Notes: generated from the letters alone by a model not told the origin. A DNA stretch of 64,000 bases from Paractinoplanes toevensis (GCF_018332695.1 NZ_BOQN01000052.1:95693-159692), one strand, 5' to 3'; shown: positions 42,104 through 51,386, numbered from the stretch's first letter. Numbers and translations: made by a program.

Positions 42104-42119
42104 TAACCCGAACCGGTTA
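42104..42119. promoter_or_regulatory. Inverted repeat in a divergent promoter region
   Basis: TAACC (42104-42108) and GGTTA (42115-42119) flank a spacer that also forms the palindrome AACCGGTT (42111-42118). It lies immediately upstream of the gene at 42094 and between two divergent genes, so it may be an operator. No regulator can be assigned. Confidence 0.35.
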
Positions 42120-42180
42120 AGGAAATCTCAAGCATCCCGTACGTGGCGGTGATCGAGTTTTAACCTGGCTGTCAAGTGTG

Positions 42181-43086
42181 ATGCCGGACAATGGGGCGAT
42201 GGTGGCGGAGACCTTGCCGGTGAATGGAATCGAACTCTGTCTCGAAACCTTCGGCGATCCGGCCGATCCCGCCCTGCTGCTGATAGCGGGCGGCGCGAGT
42301 TCGATGGACTGGTGGGAGGACGAATTCTGCCGCCGCCTCGCCGCGGCCGGCCGGTTCGTGATCCGCTACGACCATCGGGACACCGGCCGGTCGACGTCGT
42401 TCCCGCCCGGCGAGCCGCCGTACTCCGGTGTGGACCTGGCCCACGACGCGCTCGGCGTGCTCGACGCGCTCGGCATCCACCGGGCGCACGTGGTCGGCCT
42501 GTCGATGGGCGGCGCCCTGGCCCAGCGGATCGCCGCCGAGCGCCCGCACCGCGTGCTGTCGCTGACCCTGATGTCCACCACGCTCGGGGCCGCACCGGAA
42601 TCGGACGACGCGCCCCCGGAGGCCTCGGTCTCCGGCCCCGGCTCCCCGGTCGCCACCACCGACGGCGACATCTCGGAAATGCCGGACTGGTCCGACCGGA
42701 AGTCGTCGGTCGAGCGGATGATCACCGCTACCAAGACGCTGGGCGGGCTCTTCACCGCCGGCGACGCCCACCTGCGCCGGCTCGCCGAGCGAATCTTCGA
42801 CCGCACCAACGACATGGCCGCCACCCAGCTCAACCACTGGTGCTGCCAGACCGGCCCGCCGCTGCGCCGGCCGCTGTGCGGCATCACCGCACCGACCCTG
42901 ATCCTGCACGGCACCCTGGACCCGATGTTCCCGGCCGAGCACGCCCACGCCCTGGCCGCCGAGATCCCCGGCAGCCGCCTGGTCTGGCTGGAGGGCGTCG
43001 GCCACGAGTTCCCCCCGGCCGCCGTCTGGCAACAGGTGATCGACGAGATCGTCGGCCACGCCGCCCGCGGACGCCAGCCGGCCTAG
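42181..43086 (+). CDS. Alpha/beta hydrolase (RdmC/methylesterase-like)
   Basis: 301 aa cytosolic hydrolase. VNGIELCLETFGDPADPALL starts the fold; YDHRDTGRS, nucleophile elbow VGLSMGGALAQR, acid in LHGTLDPMFP and His in GVGHEFPP complete the triad. The group includes aclacinomycin methylesterase RdmC and many uncharacterised esterases. The start is uncertain (GTG 42178, ATG 42181, ATG 42199): TAACCT at 42161-42166 predicts transcription from about 42173, favouring 42181. Confidence 0.87.
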   Translation: MPDNGAMVAETLPVNGIELCLETFGDPADPALLLIAGGASSMDWWEDEFCRRLAAAGRFVIRYDHRDTGRSTSFPPGEPPYSGVDLAHDALGVLDALGIHRAHVVGLSMGGALAQRIAAERPHRVLSLTLMSTTLGAAPESDDAPPEASVSGPGSPVATTDGDISEMPDWSDRKSSVERMITATKTLGGLFTAGDAHLRRLAERIFDRTNDMAATQLNHWCCQTGPPLRRPLCGITAPTLILHGTLDPMFPAEHAHALAAEIPGSRLVWLEGVGHEFPPAAVWQQVIDEIVGHAARGRQPA

Positions 43087-43136
43087 CGCCGGTCCTCCCT
43101 TTGTACGCTGGACATTCCATCGACAAAGGGGAATAC

Positions 43137-44333
43137 ATGAAGCGGCGTGGATTCGTCACACTGCCAGCCCTCGCCCTGGCCTCGAGTCAGCTTCCGGCCC
43201 CCGCGGCACGGGCGTCCGCCGCAGCGGATGCCGCCGGATTTGCGGCCGCCGGATTTGAGAGCCCGTCCGTCGTCGAGGGCAATATGCCGGTCTTCGCCGA
43301 GCAGCTCAAGGCCGAGCTCGACTTCCCACTGGCCTGGGCCAGCCGCCGGGGCCGCAACTTCGGCGCCTGGAAGCGGCAGGCCCGGGCCAAGGTCGAGGAG
43401 CTGCTGTGGCAGCCGGTGGACCGGAGCCCGTTCGACGTCGAGATCGTCGACGAAAAGGCCCGCGACGGCTACCGGCAGCGCCAGGTCCTGTTCAACGTCA
43501 CCCGGCACAGCCGCGTACGGGCGACGATGCTCGTGCCGGACGGGCCCGGCCCGTTCCCGGCCGCGCTGCTGCTGCACGACCACGGCGCCAAGTTCGACAT
43601 CGGGAAGGAGAAACTGATCGAGCCGTGGTACGACGACACCCGGCTGGTGTCGGCCCGGGCCTGGTCGGAGAAATACTTCAGCGGCCGGTTCGTCGGCAAC
43701 GAACTGGCCTCCCGCGGGTACGCGGTCCTCGCCGTCGACGCACTCGGCTGGGGTGACCGCGGCGGCCTCGCCTACGACGGGCAGCAGGCGCTGGCCGCCA
43801 ACTTCTTCAACCTCGGCTCGTCACTGGCGGGGCTGCTGGCACGCGAGGACGTCCGCGCGGCGGCCATGCTGGCCACCCTGCCCGAGATCGACGAACGGCG
43901 GATCGCGGCGGTCGGCTTCTCCATGGGCGCGTACCGGGCCTGGCAGGTGGCCGCCCTGTCGGACGACATCGCGGCGACGGTCGCGGCCTGCTGGATGACC
44001 GGCCTGAAGGAGATGATGGTCCCGGGCAACAACACCCTGCGCGGCCAGTCGGCGTTCTACATGCTGCACCCGGGCCTGTACCGCTACCTCGACATCCCGG
44101 ACGTCGCGAGTCTCGCCGCGCCGCGGCCGATGATGCTGCTCGACGGCGCGACCGACCCGTTGTTCACCCCGGCCGGCGTCGCCGTCGCGTACGCGAAGAT
44201 GCGCGCGGTCTGGGAGTCGCAGCACGCCGGGCACCGCCTCCGCACCACGATCTGGCCGGAGCTGGGCCACGTCTTCGTGCGGGAGATGCAGGACGACGCC
44301 TTCGCCTGGCTGGACCGCCGACTCAGGCGCTGA
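43137..44333 (+). CDS. Exported alpha/beta hydrolase, dienelactone/acetylxylan-esterase-like
   Basis: 398 aa. The N-terminus MKRRGFVTLPALAL carries a twin-arginine-like RRGFVTL motif and an Ala-rich cleavage region near residue 28. The hydrolase domain has ALLLHDHGAKF, a GYAVLAVDALGWGDR segment, nucleophile VGFSMGAYRAWQ, acid in LLDGATDPLFTP and His in WPELGHVFV. It resembles the large abhydrolase/acetyl-esterase group acting on polysaccharide esters. AAAGGGGA supports the ATG. Fourth alpha/beta hydrolase within 4.6 kb. Confidence 0.86.
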   Translation: MKRRGFVTLPALALASSQLPAPAARASAAADAAGFAAAGFESPSVVEGNMPVFAEQLKAELDFPLAWASRRGRNFGAWKRQARAKVEELLWQPVDRSPFDVEIVDEKARDGYRQRQVLFNVTRHSRVRATMLVPDGPGPFPAALLLHDHGAKFDIGKEKLIEPWYDDTRLVSARAWSEKYFSGRFVGNELASRGYAVLAVDALGWGDRGGLAYDGQQALAANFFNLGSSLAGLLAREDVRAAAMLATLPEIDERRIAAVGFSMGAYRAWQVAALSDDIAATVAACWMTGLKEMMVPGNNTLRGQSAFYMLHPGLYRYLDIPDVASLAAPRPMMLLDGATDPLFTPAGVAVAYAKMRAVWESQHAGHRLRTTIWPELGHVFVREMQDDAFAWLDRRLRR

Positions 44334-44375
44334 CCCGGAGACCCGCAGGACCACGGCCTGGCCGCGGAGCGGTGT

Positions 44376-44987
44376 TCAGCTGGATCGCAGGCGCAGGCCG
44401 GCCAGCAGCACGCCGCCCGCGAACAGCGAGCCCATGCACATCGCCAGGTAGATCAGCAGCAGGTCGAAGGCGCCGCCGAAGGCCATCGCGCTGAGCAGCA
44501 CGGTGAGCATGAACCCGGCCGCCACCGACCCGACGGTCACCGTCCAGGCCGCCGTCTTCTGCGCCGGCGTCCAGTGCGGCGACGCGGTGGCCAGCAGCAT
44601 CCCGGCGAACGGCGAGATCACCGGCAGCACGAACGCGCCCGCGGTCAGCATCCCGATCGCCGTGTACTCGGCCGCACCGCCGCCGGTCCGCACCGAGGGG
44701 ACGGGCGGCGGAGGCGGCGGAATGAGCGCCGGGAGGCGTACGTGAGCCGGAAGCGCACCTCTTCGCACCGCCGCGACCAGGTCCTCGGGCGGCCCTAACC
44801 GCCGCACGATCGATGCGGCGTCCTCGAGCGGGTCGACCGCCGCGACGCGGCGGGCTGCGATGTAGTCCGCCACCGTGTTCATCAGCTCGTCGCGCTGCTC
44901 GGGCGAGAGATCGTCACTCTGCGCCCACAGCGCGGCCAGGTAGTCCAGGACGATCACGTCGGTGTGGGCGAGCGGTGCCGTGGTCAT
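44376..44987 (-). CDS. HAAS-domain (DUF1700-type) membrane protein
   Basis: 203 aa. The N-terminal cytosolic region VLDYLAALWAQSDDLSPEQR, followed by DELMNTVADYI, is the HAAS alpha-helical domain seen in DUF1700 proteins that accompany PadR regulators. A Pro-rich linker (PPPPPPVPS) leads to four TM helices. ATG 44987 is supported by GGGGGAAG; the upstream extension is not conserved-looking. No PadR gene is adjacent, so the usual pairing is missing. Confidence 0.8.
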   Translation of the reverse strand: MTTAPLAHTDVIVLDYLAALWAQSDDLSPEQRDELMNTVADYIAARRVAAVDPLEDAASIVRRLGPPEDLVAAVRRGALPAHVRLPALIPPPPPPVPSVRTGGGAAEYTAIGMLTAGAFVLPVISPFAGMLLATASPHWTPAQKTAAWTVTVGSVAAGFMLTVLLSAMAFGGAFDLLLIYLAMCMGSLFAGGVLLAGLRLRSS

Positions 44988-45202
44988 GTTCTTCCCCCAT
45001 GCTGGTCCGGCGGGTAGGCACAGCATCGGCTCCGGGCGATCCGCGCCGCATCGGTCCGGGGACCGAATCCGCGAACCCGTCTGCAACTTTCGGCCGATTC
45101 CGCTCACGTTCGGGCCGGCCCGGGCGATGTGGTTCCGGCGTAAGGGAAGTCCGGCGGCGATCGCGGTGGGGGCCGCGGTCGCCGTCAGGGCAGGATGGGG
45201 CC

Positions 45203-46087
45203 ATGCGCCTGGTCTCCCTGCTGCCGTCCGCGACCGAGATCGTCTACGCGCTGGGGCTGGGCGACGACCTGGTCGGCGTGACGTTCGAGTGCGACGAGCC
45301 GCCGGCCGCCCGCACCGAGAAGACGGTGGTGGTCGGCGGCCGCGACACCCGGGGCATGACCCCGGCCGCGATCGACGCCTACGTGAAGGAGCAGATGGCG
45401 GCGGGTGACGATCTCTACACCCTGCACGCGGGCGCCCTCGCGGCGCTGCGCCCCGACCTGATCCTCACGCAGGACCTCTGCCGCGTCTGCGCGCTGCCCT
45501 CCGACCACGTCGACGAGGCCCTCGAACATCTGGGCTGCCGCGCCGACGTGCTGTCCCTCGACCCCTACTCGCTCGACGAGGTCCTCGACACGTTCCTGCG
45601 GGTGGGTGCCGCCGCGGGCGTACCGGAAAGGGCTTCGTCGCTGGTCGCGGCCCTGCGCCGGCGCCTGGCCGCGGTGGCGTCGGCCGTGGCCGGCCGGCCG
45701 CGGCCCCGGGTCGCGGTGGTGGAGTGGGTGGACCCGCCGTTCACCGCGGGGCACTGGGTGCCCGATCTGGTGACGGCGGCGGGCGGCGATCCGGTGGCGG
45801 CCCGCGGCGGGGCACGCTCGGTGCAGATTTCGTACGCCGATCTGGCCGCCGCCGAGCCCGACATCGTGGTCGTGACCCCGTGCGGGTTCCACCTCGACGG
45901 CGCCGCCGCCCAGGCCGCCGCCGTGCCGCCGCACTTCCCGAACGCCCAGGTCTGGGCCATCGACGGCGATGCCCTGATCGTGCGTCCCGGACCCCGCCTC
46001 GTCACCGGCGTGGAGGCGCTGGCCGCGATCTTCCACCCGGACGCGGTGCCGGCCCCGCCGCCGTCGACGATCGCCCGGATCGCCTAG
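45203..46087 (+). CDS. Cytosolic BtuF-like cobalamin-binding family protein
   Basis: 294 aa type III periplasmic-binding-protein fold without a signal peptide: MRLVSLLPSATEIVYALGLG begins directly with the first strand. LRPDLILTQDLCRVC and EPDIVVVTPCGFH are typical of the signal-less 'cobalamin-binding protein' subgroup, distinct from transport-linked BtuF. Ligand unproven. CAGGAT (45191-45196) lies 6 nt before the ATG, suggesting a leaderless mRNA. No corrinoid genes nearby. Confidence 0.87.
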   Translation: MRLVSLLPSATEIVYALGLGDDLVGVTFECDEPPAARTEKTVVVGGRDTRGMTPAAIDAYVKEQMAAGDDLYTLHAGALAALRPDLILTQDLCRVCALPSDHVDEALEHLGCRADVLSLDPYSLDEVLDTFLRVGAAAGVPERASSLVAALRRRLAAVASAVAGRPRPRVAVVEWVDPPFTAGHWVPDLVTAAGGDPVAARGGARSVQISYADLAAAEPDIVVVTPCGFHLDGAAAQAAAVPPHFPNAQVWAIDGDALIVRPGPRLVTGVEALAAIFHPDAVPAPPPSTIARIA

Positions 46088-46110
46088 AGCCGGTGGCCTG
46101 TCCGGTTGGG

Positions 46111-46878
46111 TCAGGCTGCGAGGACGGGCTGGCGGGCCGGGGCCGACCAGCGCTCGCGGGCCGCCGCGCGGACCCGGGAGGCCCGGTACAGCCAAAGCGT
46201 GTCGCGACCGAACGACCAGGTCAGCGAGCCGAGCGCGACGGCCAGGGCGGCCACCGCCAGCAGGTGCGGGAGCAGGTCGGCGGTGACCAGGGCGAGGACG
46301 ATGCCCTGCAGGGCCGCGACGACCTTGCGGGAGAACCGGTACGGCAGCGCCGCGTTGAGCCACGGGCGGGCCCACGAGGCGGCGACGAACACGTACCGGT
46401 AGGCGCCGAGCGCCACCGTCCACCAGCCGAAGCGATCACCGGCGTACACGCTGAGCACCAGGATCAGGAACGCGTCGATCTCCATGTCGAACCGGGCACC
46501 CAGCGCCGTGGTGTTGCCGGTGCGGCGGGCCACCTGGCCGTCCACCCCGTCCAGGGCCAGGGCGACCCCGGCCACCGCGACCAGCGCGGGCGTGCTGACC
46601 GGGTGCGCGAACGACGTCACCACCAGGGCGGTCACCCCGCCCACCAGGATCGCCCGGCTGAAGGTCACCACGTTGGCCGGGCCCATCCGGGTCATCCTGG
46701 CCCGCTGCAATCCGACCGCGAGCAGCACGCAGAGCACGAGACCGTAGCCGGCACCGGCGGCCAGGCCGGCCGGGGTGAGCCCGAGCGTCGCGGCCAGCGC
46801 GACCAGCAGGATGAGCTGGGCGGCCAGGCCGGTCATCGGGCCGCGCGAGGGCGCCGACGGGGTCGCTGCGAGTGTCAC
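46111..46878 (-). CDS. CDP-alcohol phosphatidyltransferase family protein
   Basis: 255 aa membrane enzyme with about six TM helices. The complete family signature is present: DGVDGQVARR...GARFDMEID, i.e. DG-x2-(D)G-x-AR-x8-G-x3-D-x3-D, binding Mg2+ and the CDP-alcohol. It would displace CMP from CDP-diacylglycerol or a CDP-alcohol. It is divergent from the dehydrogenase at 46976 and probably belongs to the same pathway as the genes at 46976-52885 (context inference). Confidence 0.9.
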   Translation of the reverse strand: MTLAATPSAPSRGPMTGLAAQLILLVALAATLGLTPAGLAAGAGYGLVLCVLLAVGLQRARMTRMGPANVVTFSRAILVGGVTALVVTSFAHPVSTPALVAVAGVALALDGVDGQVARRTGNTTALGARFDMEIDAFLILVLSVYAGDRFGWWTVALGAYRYVFVAASWARPWLNAALPYRFSRKVVAALQGIVLALVTADLLPHLLAVAALAVALGSLTWSFGRDTLWLYRASRVRAAARERWSAPARQPVLAA

Positions 46879-46975
46879 CGTGCCTCCAGTGCAAGATCGG
46901 CTGCGTAGTGTTGCCGCTGTCAGCGCTTAACACGAGCAGCGGCGGCATTCGGTTCAGTAGTTGAGGAGACAGCCC

Positions 46976-47950
46976 ATGTCGGGTGACGCACAGGCGTTCT
47001 GGCTGGCCTCCCCCGGGCGGGGAGAGATCCGTTCGTCGCCGGTGCCGGTTCCGGGCCGGGACGACGTGGTGGTCCGCACCCTGCACACCGGGGTGAGCCG
47101 CGGCACCGAGACCCTGGTCTTCACCGGCGCCGTCCCGGAGAGCCAGTGGGAGTCGATGCGCGCCCCCTTCCAGGAGGGCGATTTCCCGGCGCCGGTGAAG
47201 TACGGCTACCTGAATGTCGGCGTCGTCGAGCACGGTCCCTCCGCCCTGCTGGGCCGAACTGTCTTCTCCCTTTACCCGCATCAGACGCGATATGTCGTAC
47301 CGGCGTCGGCGGTCACCGTCGTTCCGGACGGCGTACCCCCGCATCGTGCTGTTCTGGCCGGCACGGTGGAGACCGCGGTGAACGCGCTGTGGGACGCGGC
47401 CCCGCTGATCGGCGACAGAATCGCGGTGGTCGGGGGCGGCATGGTGGGTTGTTCGGTCGCCGCCATCGCGGCGACGCTTCCGGGCGTACGCGTTCAGCTG
47501 GTCGACGTGGATTCCGCGCGCGCCCGCACCGCCGCCGCCCTGGGGGTTTCGTTCGCGCACCCGGCCGACGCCGACGGCGACTGCGACGTGGTCATCCACG
47601 CCAGTGCCACGTCGGCCGGCCTGACCAGGTCCCTGGAGCTGCTGGCCCACGAGGGCACGGTGGTCGAGCTGAGCTGGTACGGCGACAAACAGGTCAGCGT
47701 CCCGCTGGGTGAGTTCTTCCACGCCCGACGATTGACGATTCGCAGCAGCCAGGTGGGGAACATCGTTCCCGGACGCCGCCGCAGCTACGCCGACCGGCTC
47801 GCCCTGTCCCTGGAGCTGCTGGCGAACCCGGCGTTCGAGGCCTTGATCACCGGAAGGACACCGTTCGCCGAATTGCCCGACGTGATGCCCCGCCTGGCGG
47901 ACGGTAGCCTTCCCGCCCTCTGCCACGTGATCGACTACCCCGAGGAGTAG
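46976..47950 (+). CDS. MDR-superfamily dehydrogenase, BchC-like, lacking the classical catalytic-zinc Cys
   Basis: 324 aa medium-chain dehydrogenase/reductase. Rossmann motif VVGGGMVGCSVAAIAA and acidic VQLVDVD (NAD preference). The N-terminal domain has HTGVSRGTETLVF and KYGYLNVGVVE, where zinc ADHs carry Cys and GHE, so it may be zinc-free; this pattern resembles BchC-type dehydrogenases. GAGGAG precedes the ATG. First gene of a co-directional set; the PTPS-like gene starts 4 nt after its stop. Confidence 0.87.
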   Translation: MSGDAQAFWLASPGRGEIRSSPVPVPGRDDVVVRTLHTGVSRGTETLVFTGAVPESQWESMRAPFQEGDFPAPVKYGYLNVGVVEHGPSALLGRTVFSLYPHQTRYVVPASAVTVVPDGVPPHRAVLAGTVETAVNALWDAAPLIGDRIAVVGGGMVGCSVAAIAATLPGVRVQLVDVDSARARTAAALGVSFAHPADADGDCDVVIHASATSAGLTRSLELLAHEGTVVELSWYGDKQVSVPLGEFFHARRLTIRSSQVGNIVPGRRRSYADRLALSLELLANPAFEALITGRTPFAELPDVMPRLADGSLPALCHVIDYPEE

Positions 47951-47953
47951 CAC

Positions 47954-48352
47954 TTGTTCAGCGTCACCGTCCGCGACCACATCATGGTTGCCCACAGCTT
48001 CACCGGCGAGGTCTTCGGCCCGGCCCAGAAGCTGCACGGCGCCACCTTCGTGGTCGACGCGACCTTCCGCCGGCCCGAGCTGGACGACGACAACATCGTG
48101 GTGGACATCGGCCGCGCCCTCGAGGAGCTGCGCACCATCTGCGGCGCCCTGAGCTACCGCAACCTGGACGACGAGGATGCTTTCAAGGGCATCAACACGT
48201 CCACCGAGTTCCTGGCCAAGGTGATCGCCGACCGCCTGGCCGACAAGGTGGCGTCCGGTGACCTCGGCGCGGGCGCCGCCGGCCTGACCGGCATCTCGGT
48301 GACCCTGCACGAGTCCCACGTGGCCTGGGCGAGCTACGAGCGCACTCTGTGA
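47954..48352 (+). CDS. PTPS/QueD-like protein with altered active site
   Basis: 132 aa T-fold protein of the 6-pyruvoyl-tetrahydropterin / 6-carboxytetrahydropterin synthase family. VAHSF keeps the first zinc His. The usual C-x3-HGH reads KLHGATF, so the third zinc His is Ala, and the catalytic Cys and the His of LDHHYLN (here LSYRNLD) are absent. NTSTEFLAK and LHESHVAWA (Glu) are kept. It therefore probably does not perform classical PTPS or QueD chemistry. TTG start with GAGGAG upstream; its stop overlaps the glycosyltransferase GTG. Confidence 0.88.
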   Translation: MFSVTVRDHIMVAHSFTGEVFGPAQKLHGATFVVDATFRRPELDDDNIVVDIGRALEELRTICGALSYRNLDDEDAFKGINTSTEFLAKVIADRLADKVASGDLGAGAAGLTGISVTLHESHVAWASYERTL

Positions 48353-49449
48353 CGACCCCGCTGTGGGCGGTGCTGCCGGGCGGGATCGACGACCCGGCCG
48401 CCCCCAGCGGCGGCAACCGCTACGACCGCAAGATCCTGACCCTGCTCTCCACCGCCCCCGATCTTGTGGAGTTCGCGCCCTCTCCAAGCACCAGCTCAAC
48501 AAAATCGCAGCCTGACGGCGGCAGCGCGGTGCGTGAGGTGCATGAGATTGCTGTTGGCGGCTCGTGGCCGGTGCCGGCCGCGCCGGCGCGGGCGGCCCTC
48601 GGGCGCGCGCTCGCCGACATTCCGGATATGTCCGATGTGCTCATCGACGGGCTGGTCGCCTGCGGAGTGCCGGAACTTCTGGAACCGCATCGGCGGCGGC
48701 TTCGGCTGATCGTGCTGGTTCACCTGCCGCTCAGCGACGAGACCGGCCTCGATGCCGCCGAGGCCGCACGGCTGCGCGCCAAGGAGCGCGCGACGCTGCA
48801 CCTCGCCACCCGGGTGATCGCCACCAGCAACGCCGCCGCCCGGCGCATTTCCGACATGCACGGCCTGACGGATGTCGCGGTCGCGGTGCCGGGAGTCGAT
48901 CCCGCTCCTCCGGCCACCCCCGCCGCCGACGGCCACCGCCTGCTCTGCGTCGCCTCGGTCACCCCGCGCAAGGGCCAGGATCTGCTGGTCACCGTCCTGG
49001 AACGCGATCTCGCCGACCTGAGTTGGACGTGCACGTTCGTCGGTGCCCTGACCCGCCCCGTCCCGCACAGCAGCGCGAACATCCACTTCACCGGCCCGAA
49101 GGCGGGCTCCGATCTGGACGCCGCCTACGCGAACGCGGACCTCTTCGTCCTTCCGTCCCGCGCCGAGACCTACGGCATGGTGGTGACCGAGGCCCTGGCC
49201 CACGGCCTCCCGGTGATCGCCACCGACGTGGGCGGCGTCTCCGAGGCCCTCGGCCACGCCCCCGACGGCACCCGCCCGGGCCTGCTGATCCCCCCGGACG
49301 ACCTGGCCGCGCTGGCCACCGCACTGCGCCGCTGGCTGACCGAGCCGGCCCTTCGCGAGGCACTGCGCACCTCCGCCGCCGCCCGCCGGGAAACCCTCCC
49401 GACCTGGACCGACACCGCCCGGCAGATCAACGCTGCCCTAGGCGCATGA
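48349..49449 (+). CDS. Family 4-type glycosyltransferase (GT-B)
   Basis: 366 aa retaining glycosyltransferase. The N-terminal half has a GG(N)RYDRKI acceptor-type loop. The C-terminal nucleotide-sugar domain shows LLCVASVTPRKGQDLLV, YANADLFVLPSRAETYGMVV and EALAHGLPVIATDVGG (E-x7-E motif). GTGA overlap with the PTPS-like gene implies coordinated expression. The acceptor may be the product of this cluster, but donor and acceptor are unknown. Confidence 0.9.
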   Translation: MTTPLWAVLPGGIDDPAAPSGGNRYDRKILTLLSTAPDLVEFAPSPSTSSTKSQPDGGSAVREVHEIAVGGSWPVPAAPARAALGRALADIPDMSDVLIDGLVACGVPELLEPHRRRLRLIVLVHLPLSDETGLDAAEAARLRAKERATLHLATRVIATSNAAARRISDMHGLTDVAVAVPGVDPAPPATPAADGHRLLCVASVTPRKGQDLLVTVLERDLADLSWTCTFVGALTRPVPHSSANIHFTGPKAGSDLDAAYANADLFVLPSRAETYGMVVTEALAHGLPVIATDVGGVSEALGHAPDGTRPGLLIPPDDLAALATALRRWLTEPALREALRTSAAARRETLPTWTDTARQINAALGA

Positions 49450-49499
49450 CGCCCCGACCACGAGCCGCAGGCGTACGAATCAACCCGAGGAGAGGCCGC

Positions 49500-50267
49500 A
49501 TGACCGGAGAGTTCAGTGAAACCTGGCTGGGGCTGCGAGAGCCCGCCGACGCCGCGGCCCGCGCCGGCGACCTCGTCGCCCTGCTGCCCGAGCCGGTCCG
49601 GACCGTCCGGGACCTCGGCTGCGGGACCGGGTCGCTCGGGCGCTGGCTGGCGCCGCAGCTGCCGGGGCCGCAGCACTGGATCATGGCGGACCGGGACCCG
49701 GTGCTGCTCGAGTACGCGGCGGCGAACATGCCGTTCGCGGGGGTGACCGTCGAGACCTCGCTCGGTGACGTCACCGAGCTCACCGCCGCCGACCTCGCGG
49801 ACACCGACCTGGTCACCTGCTCGGCCCTGCTCGACCTGCTCACCGAGGACGAGGTGGGCGATCTGGCCGCGGTCTGCGCGGCCTCGGGCACCCCGGCGCT
49901 GTTCACGCTGTCGGTGGCCGGCACGGTTGCCCTCGAACCCGGGCAGGCCGAGGACGAGGCCGTCGAGGCGGCGTTCAACGCGCATCAGCGCCGGACCGTC
50001 GGCGGCCGCCGGCTGCTCGGGCCGGACGCGCCGGACGTGGCGAAGGCCGCGTTCGAGAAGGCGGGTGCGACCGTCGTCACCCGGCCGAGTCCCTGGCGGC
50101 TGGGACCGGAACTGCCCGAACTCACCGCGGAATGGCTGCGCGGATGGGTGGCCGCGGCCCAGGACCAGCGGCCCGACCTGCGGTTCGATCGTTATCTGGC
50201 GGGGCGACTCGAGCACCTTCCGACCGCGACGGTCGGACATGTCGATCTTTTAGCGATCTTCGGCTGA
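49500..50267 (+). CDS. Class I SAM-dependent methyltransferase
   Basis: 255 aa. SAM-binding motif I is VRDLGCGTGSLGRWL, motif II MADRDPVLLEYA, then LGDVTELTAADL and DLVTCSALLDLL. Substrate unknown; probably tailors the product of the surrounding cluster. ATG 49500 is preferred over ATG 49446 (which overlaps the previous stop) because GAGGAGAGG lies 5 nt upstream and the core starts there. Confidence 0.88.
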   Translation: MTGEFSETWLGLREPADAAARAGDLVALLPEPVRTVRDLGCGTGSLGRWLAPQLPGPQHWIMADRDPVLLEYAAANMPFAGVTVETSLGDVTELTAADLADTDLVTCSALLDLLTEDEVGDLAAVCAASGTPALFTLSVAGTVALEPGQAEDEAVEAAFNAHQRRTVGGRRLLGPDAPDVAKAAFEKAGATVVTRPSPWRLGPELPELTAEWLRGWVAAAQDQRPDLRFDRYLAGRLEHLPTATVGHVDLLAIFG

Positions 50268-50327
50268 ACCCTTTCGGTCCGTCCCGGCGTACTAGGGGAA
50301 GACGGGCGAACTGAGGGGGACGGCGAA

Positions 50328-51362
50328 GTGACGCGATCGATCTGGCCATGGTTGCGGCTGCTCGGCGGGGCGGCGATCCTCGCGGTGCTGCTGTGGCGGC
50401 TCGGCACCGGCGCGTTCCTCGACGGACTCCGGGTGATCGACGGGCCGGCCCTGGCCGCCGCGTTCACGATCGGTGTCGTCACGACCGTGTTCAGCGCGTG
50501 GCGCTGGTGCCTCGTCGCCCGCGGGCTCGGCCTGCGGCTGTCGTTGCGCGGTGCGATCGCCGACTACTACAAGGCGCTGTTCCTGAACGCGGCCCTGCCG
50601 GGTGGCGTGATCGGTGACGTGGACCGGGCGGTCAAGCACGGCCGGGACGAGGGTGACGTCGCGAAGAGCGTCCGCGCGGTGGTCCTCGAACGCACGGCGG
50701 GGCAGATCGTCCTGATCGGTGTGGGCGTGACCGTTCTGGTCACCGTACCGTCGCCCGTTCTGACGCTTTTGGACAAGCACGGCGCGGTCGCCGCGACGGT
50801 CGGCCTGGCCGTCGCCGCCGCCGGCGTTCTCGTTCTTCTCGCCTGCCGCCGCCTGCGGCAGGGCGGTTCCCGGGTGGCCGGCGCGATCCGGACCACGATC
50901 GGTGAGATCCGCACCGGCCTGCTCGCCCGCCGTAACTGGCCGGGCATCACGCTCGCCTCGACCGTCGTCCTGGCCGGTCACCTGGCGACGTTCGTGGTGG
51001 CGGCCCGGGCGGCCGGTTCGCAGGCCGAGCTGCTCAAGCTCGCCCCGCTGATGCTCCTCGCACTGCTGGCGATGTCGCTGCCGCTGAACATCGGCGGCTG
51101 GGGCCCGCGTGAGGCGGTCACCGCGTGGGCGTTCGGCGCGGCCGGCCTCAGCGCCTCGCAGGGCCTCACCATCGCCGTCGTCTACGGCGTCTTCGCCTTC
51201 GTCGCGGCCCTGCCGGGCGCGATCGTGGTGCTGGTCCGGGCCGTCACGCGGGTCCGGGTCGTGGCCACGACCCAGGCCGTACGGGCGGTGGCGCCGGTGT
51301 CCCCCGCCGTCGGCTACGCCGTGCCGCAGGAGCGGCGCGAGCTCGTCCGCACCGGCGCGTGA
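50328..51362 (+). CDS. Lysylphosphatidylglycerol-synthase-like membrane protein (UPF0104/flippase)
   Basis: 344 aa integral membrane protein with about eight helices. Conserved family segments are DYYKALFLNAALPGGVIGD, VLERTAGQIVLI and LNIGGWGPREAV, typical of the LPG-synthase TM region/UPF0104 group, here without the soluble aminoacyl-transferase domain. It may flip or bind a lipid made by the neighbouring CDP-alcohol transferase and glycosyltransferase. GTG start 60 nt after the methyltransferase. Confidence 0.87.
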   Translation: MTRSIWPWLRLLGGAAILAVLLWRLGTGAFLDGLRVIDGPALAAAFTIGVVTTVFSAWRWCLVARGLGLRLSLRGAIADYYKALFLNAALPGGVIGDVDRAVKHGRDEGDVAKSVRAVVLERTAGQIVLIGVGVTVLVTVPSPVLTLLDKHGAVAATVGLAVAAAGVLVLLACRRLRQGGSRVAGAIRTTIGEIRTGLLARRNWPGITLASTVVLAGHLATFVVAARAAGSQAELLKLAPLMLLALLAMSLPLNIGGWGPREAVTAWAFGAAGLSASQGLTIAVVYGVFAFVAALPGAIVVLVRAVTRVRVVATTQAVRAVAPVSPAVGYAVPQERRELVRTGA

Positions 51363-51386
51363 TCGCTGGTGTTGTTCACACCACCG

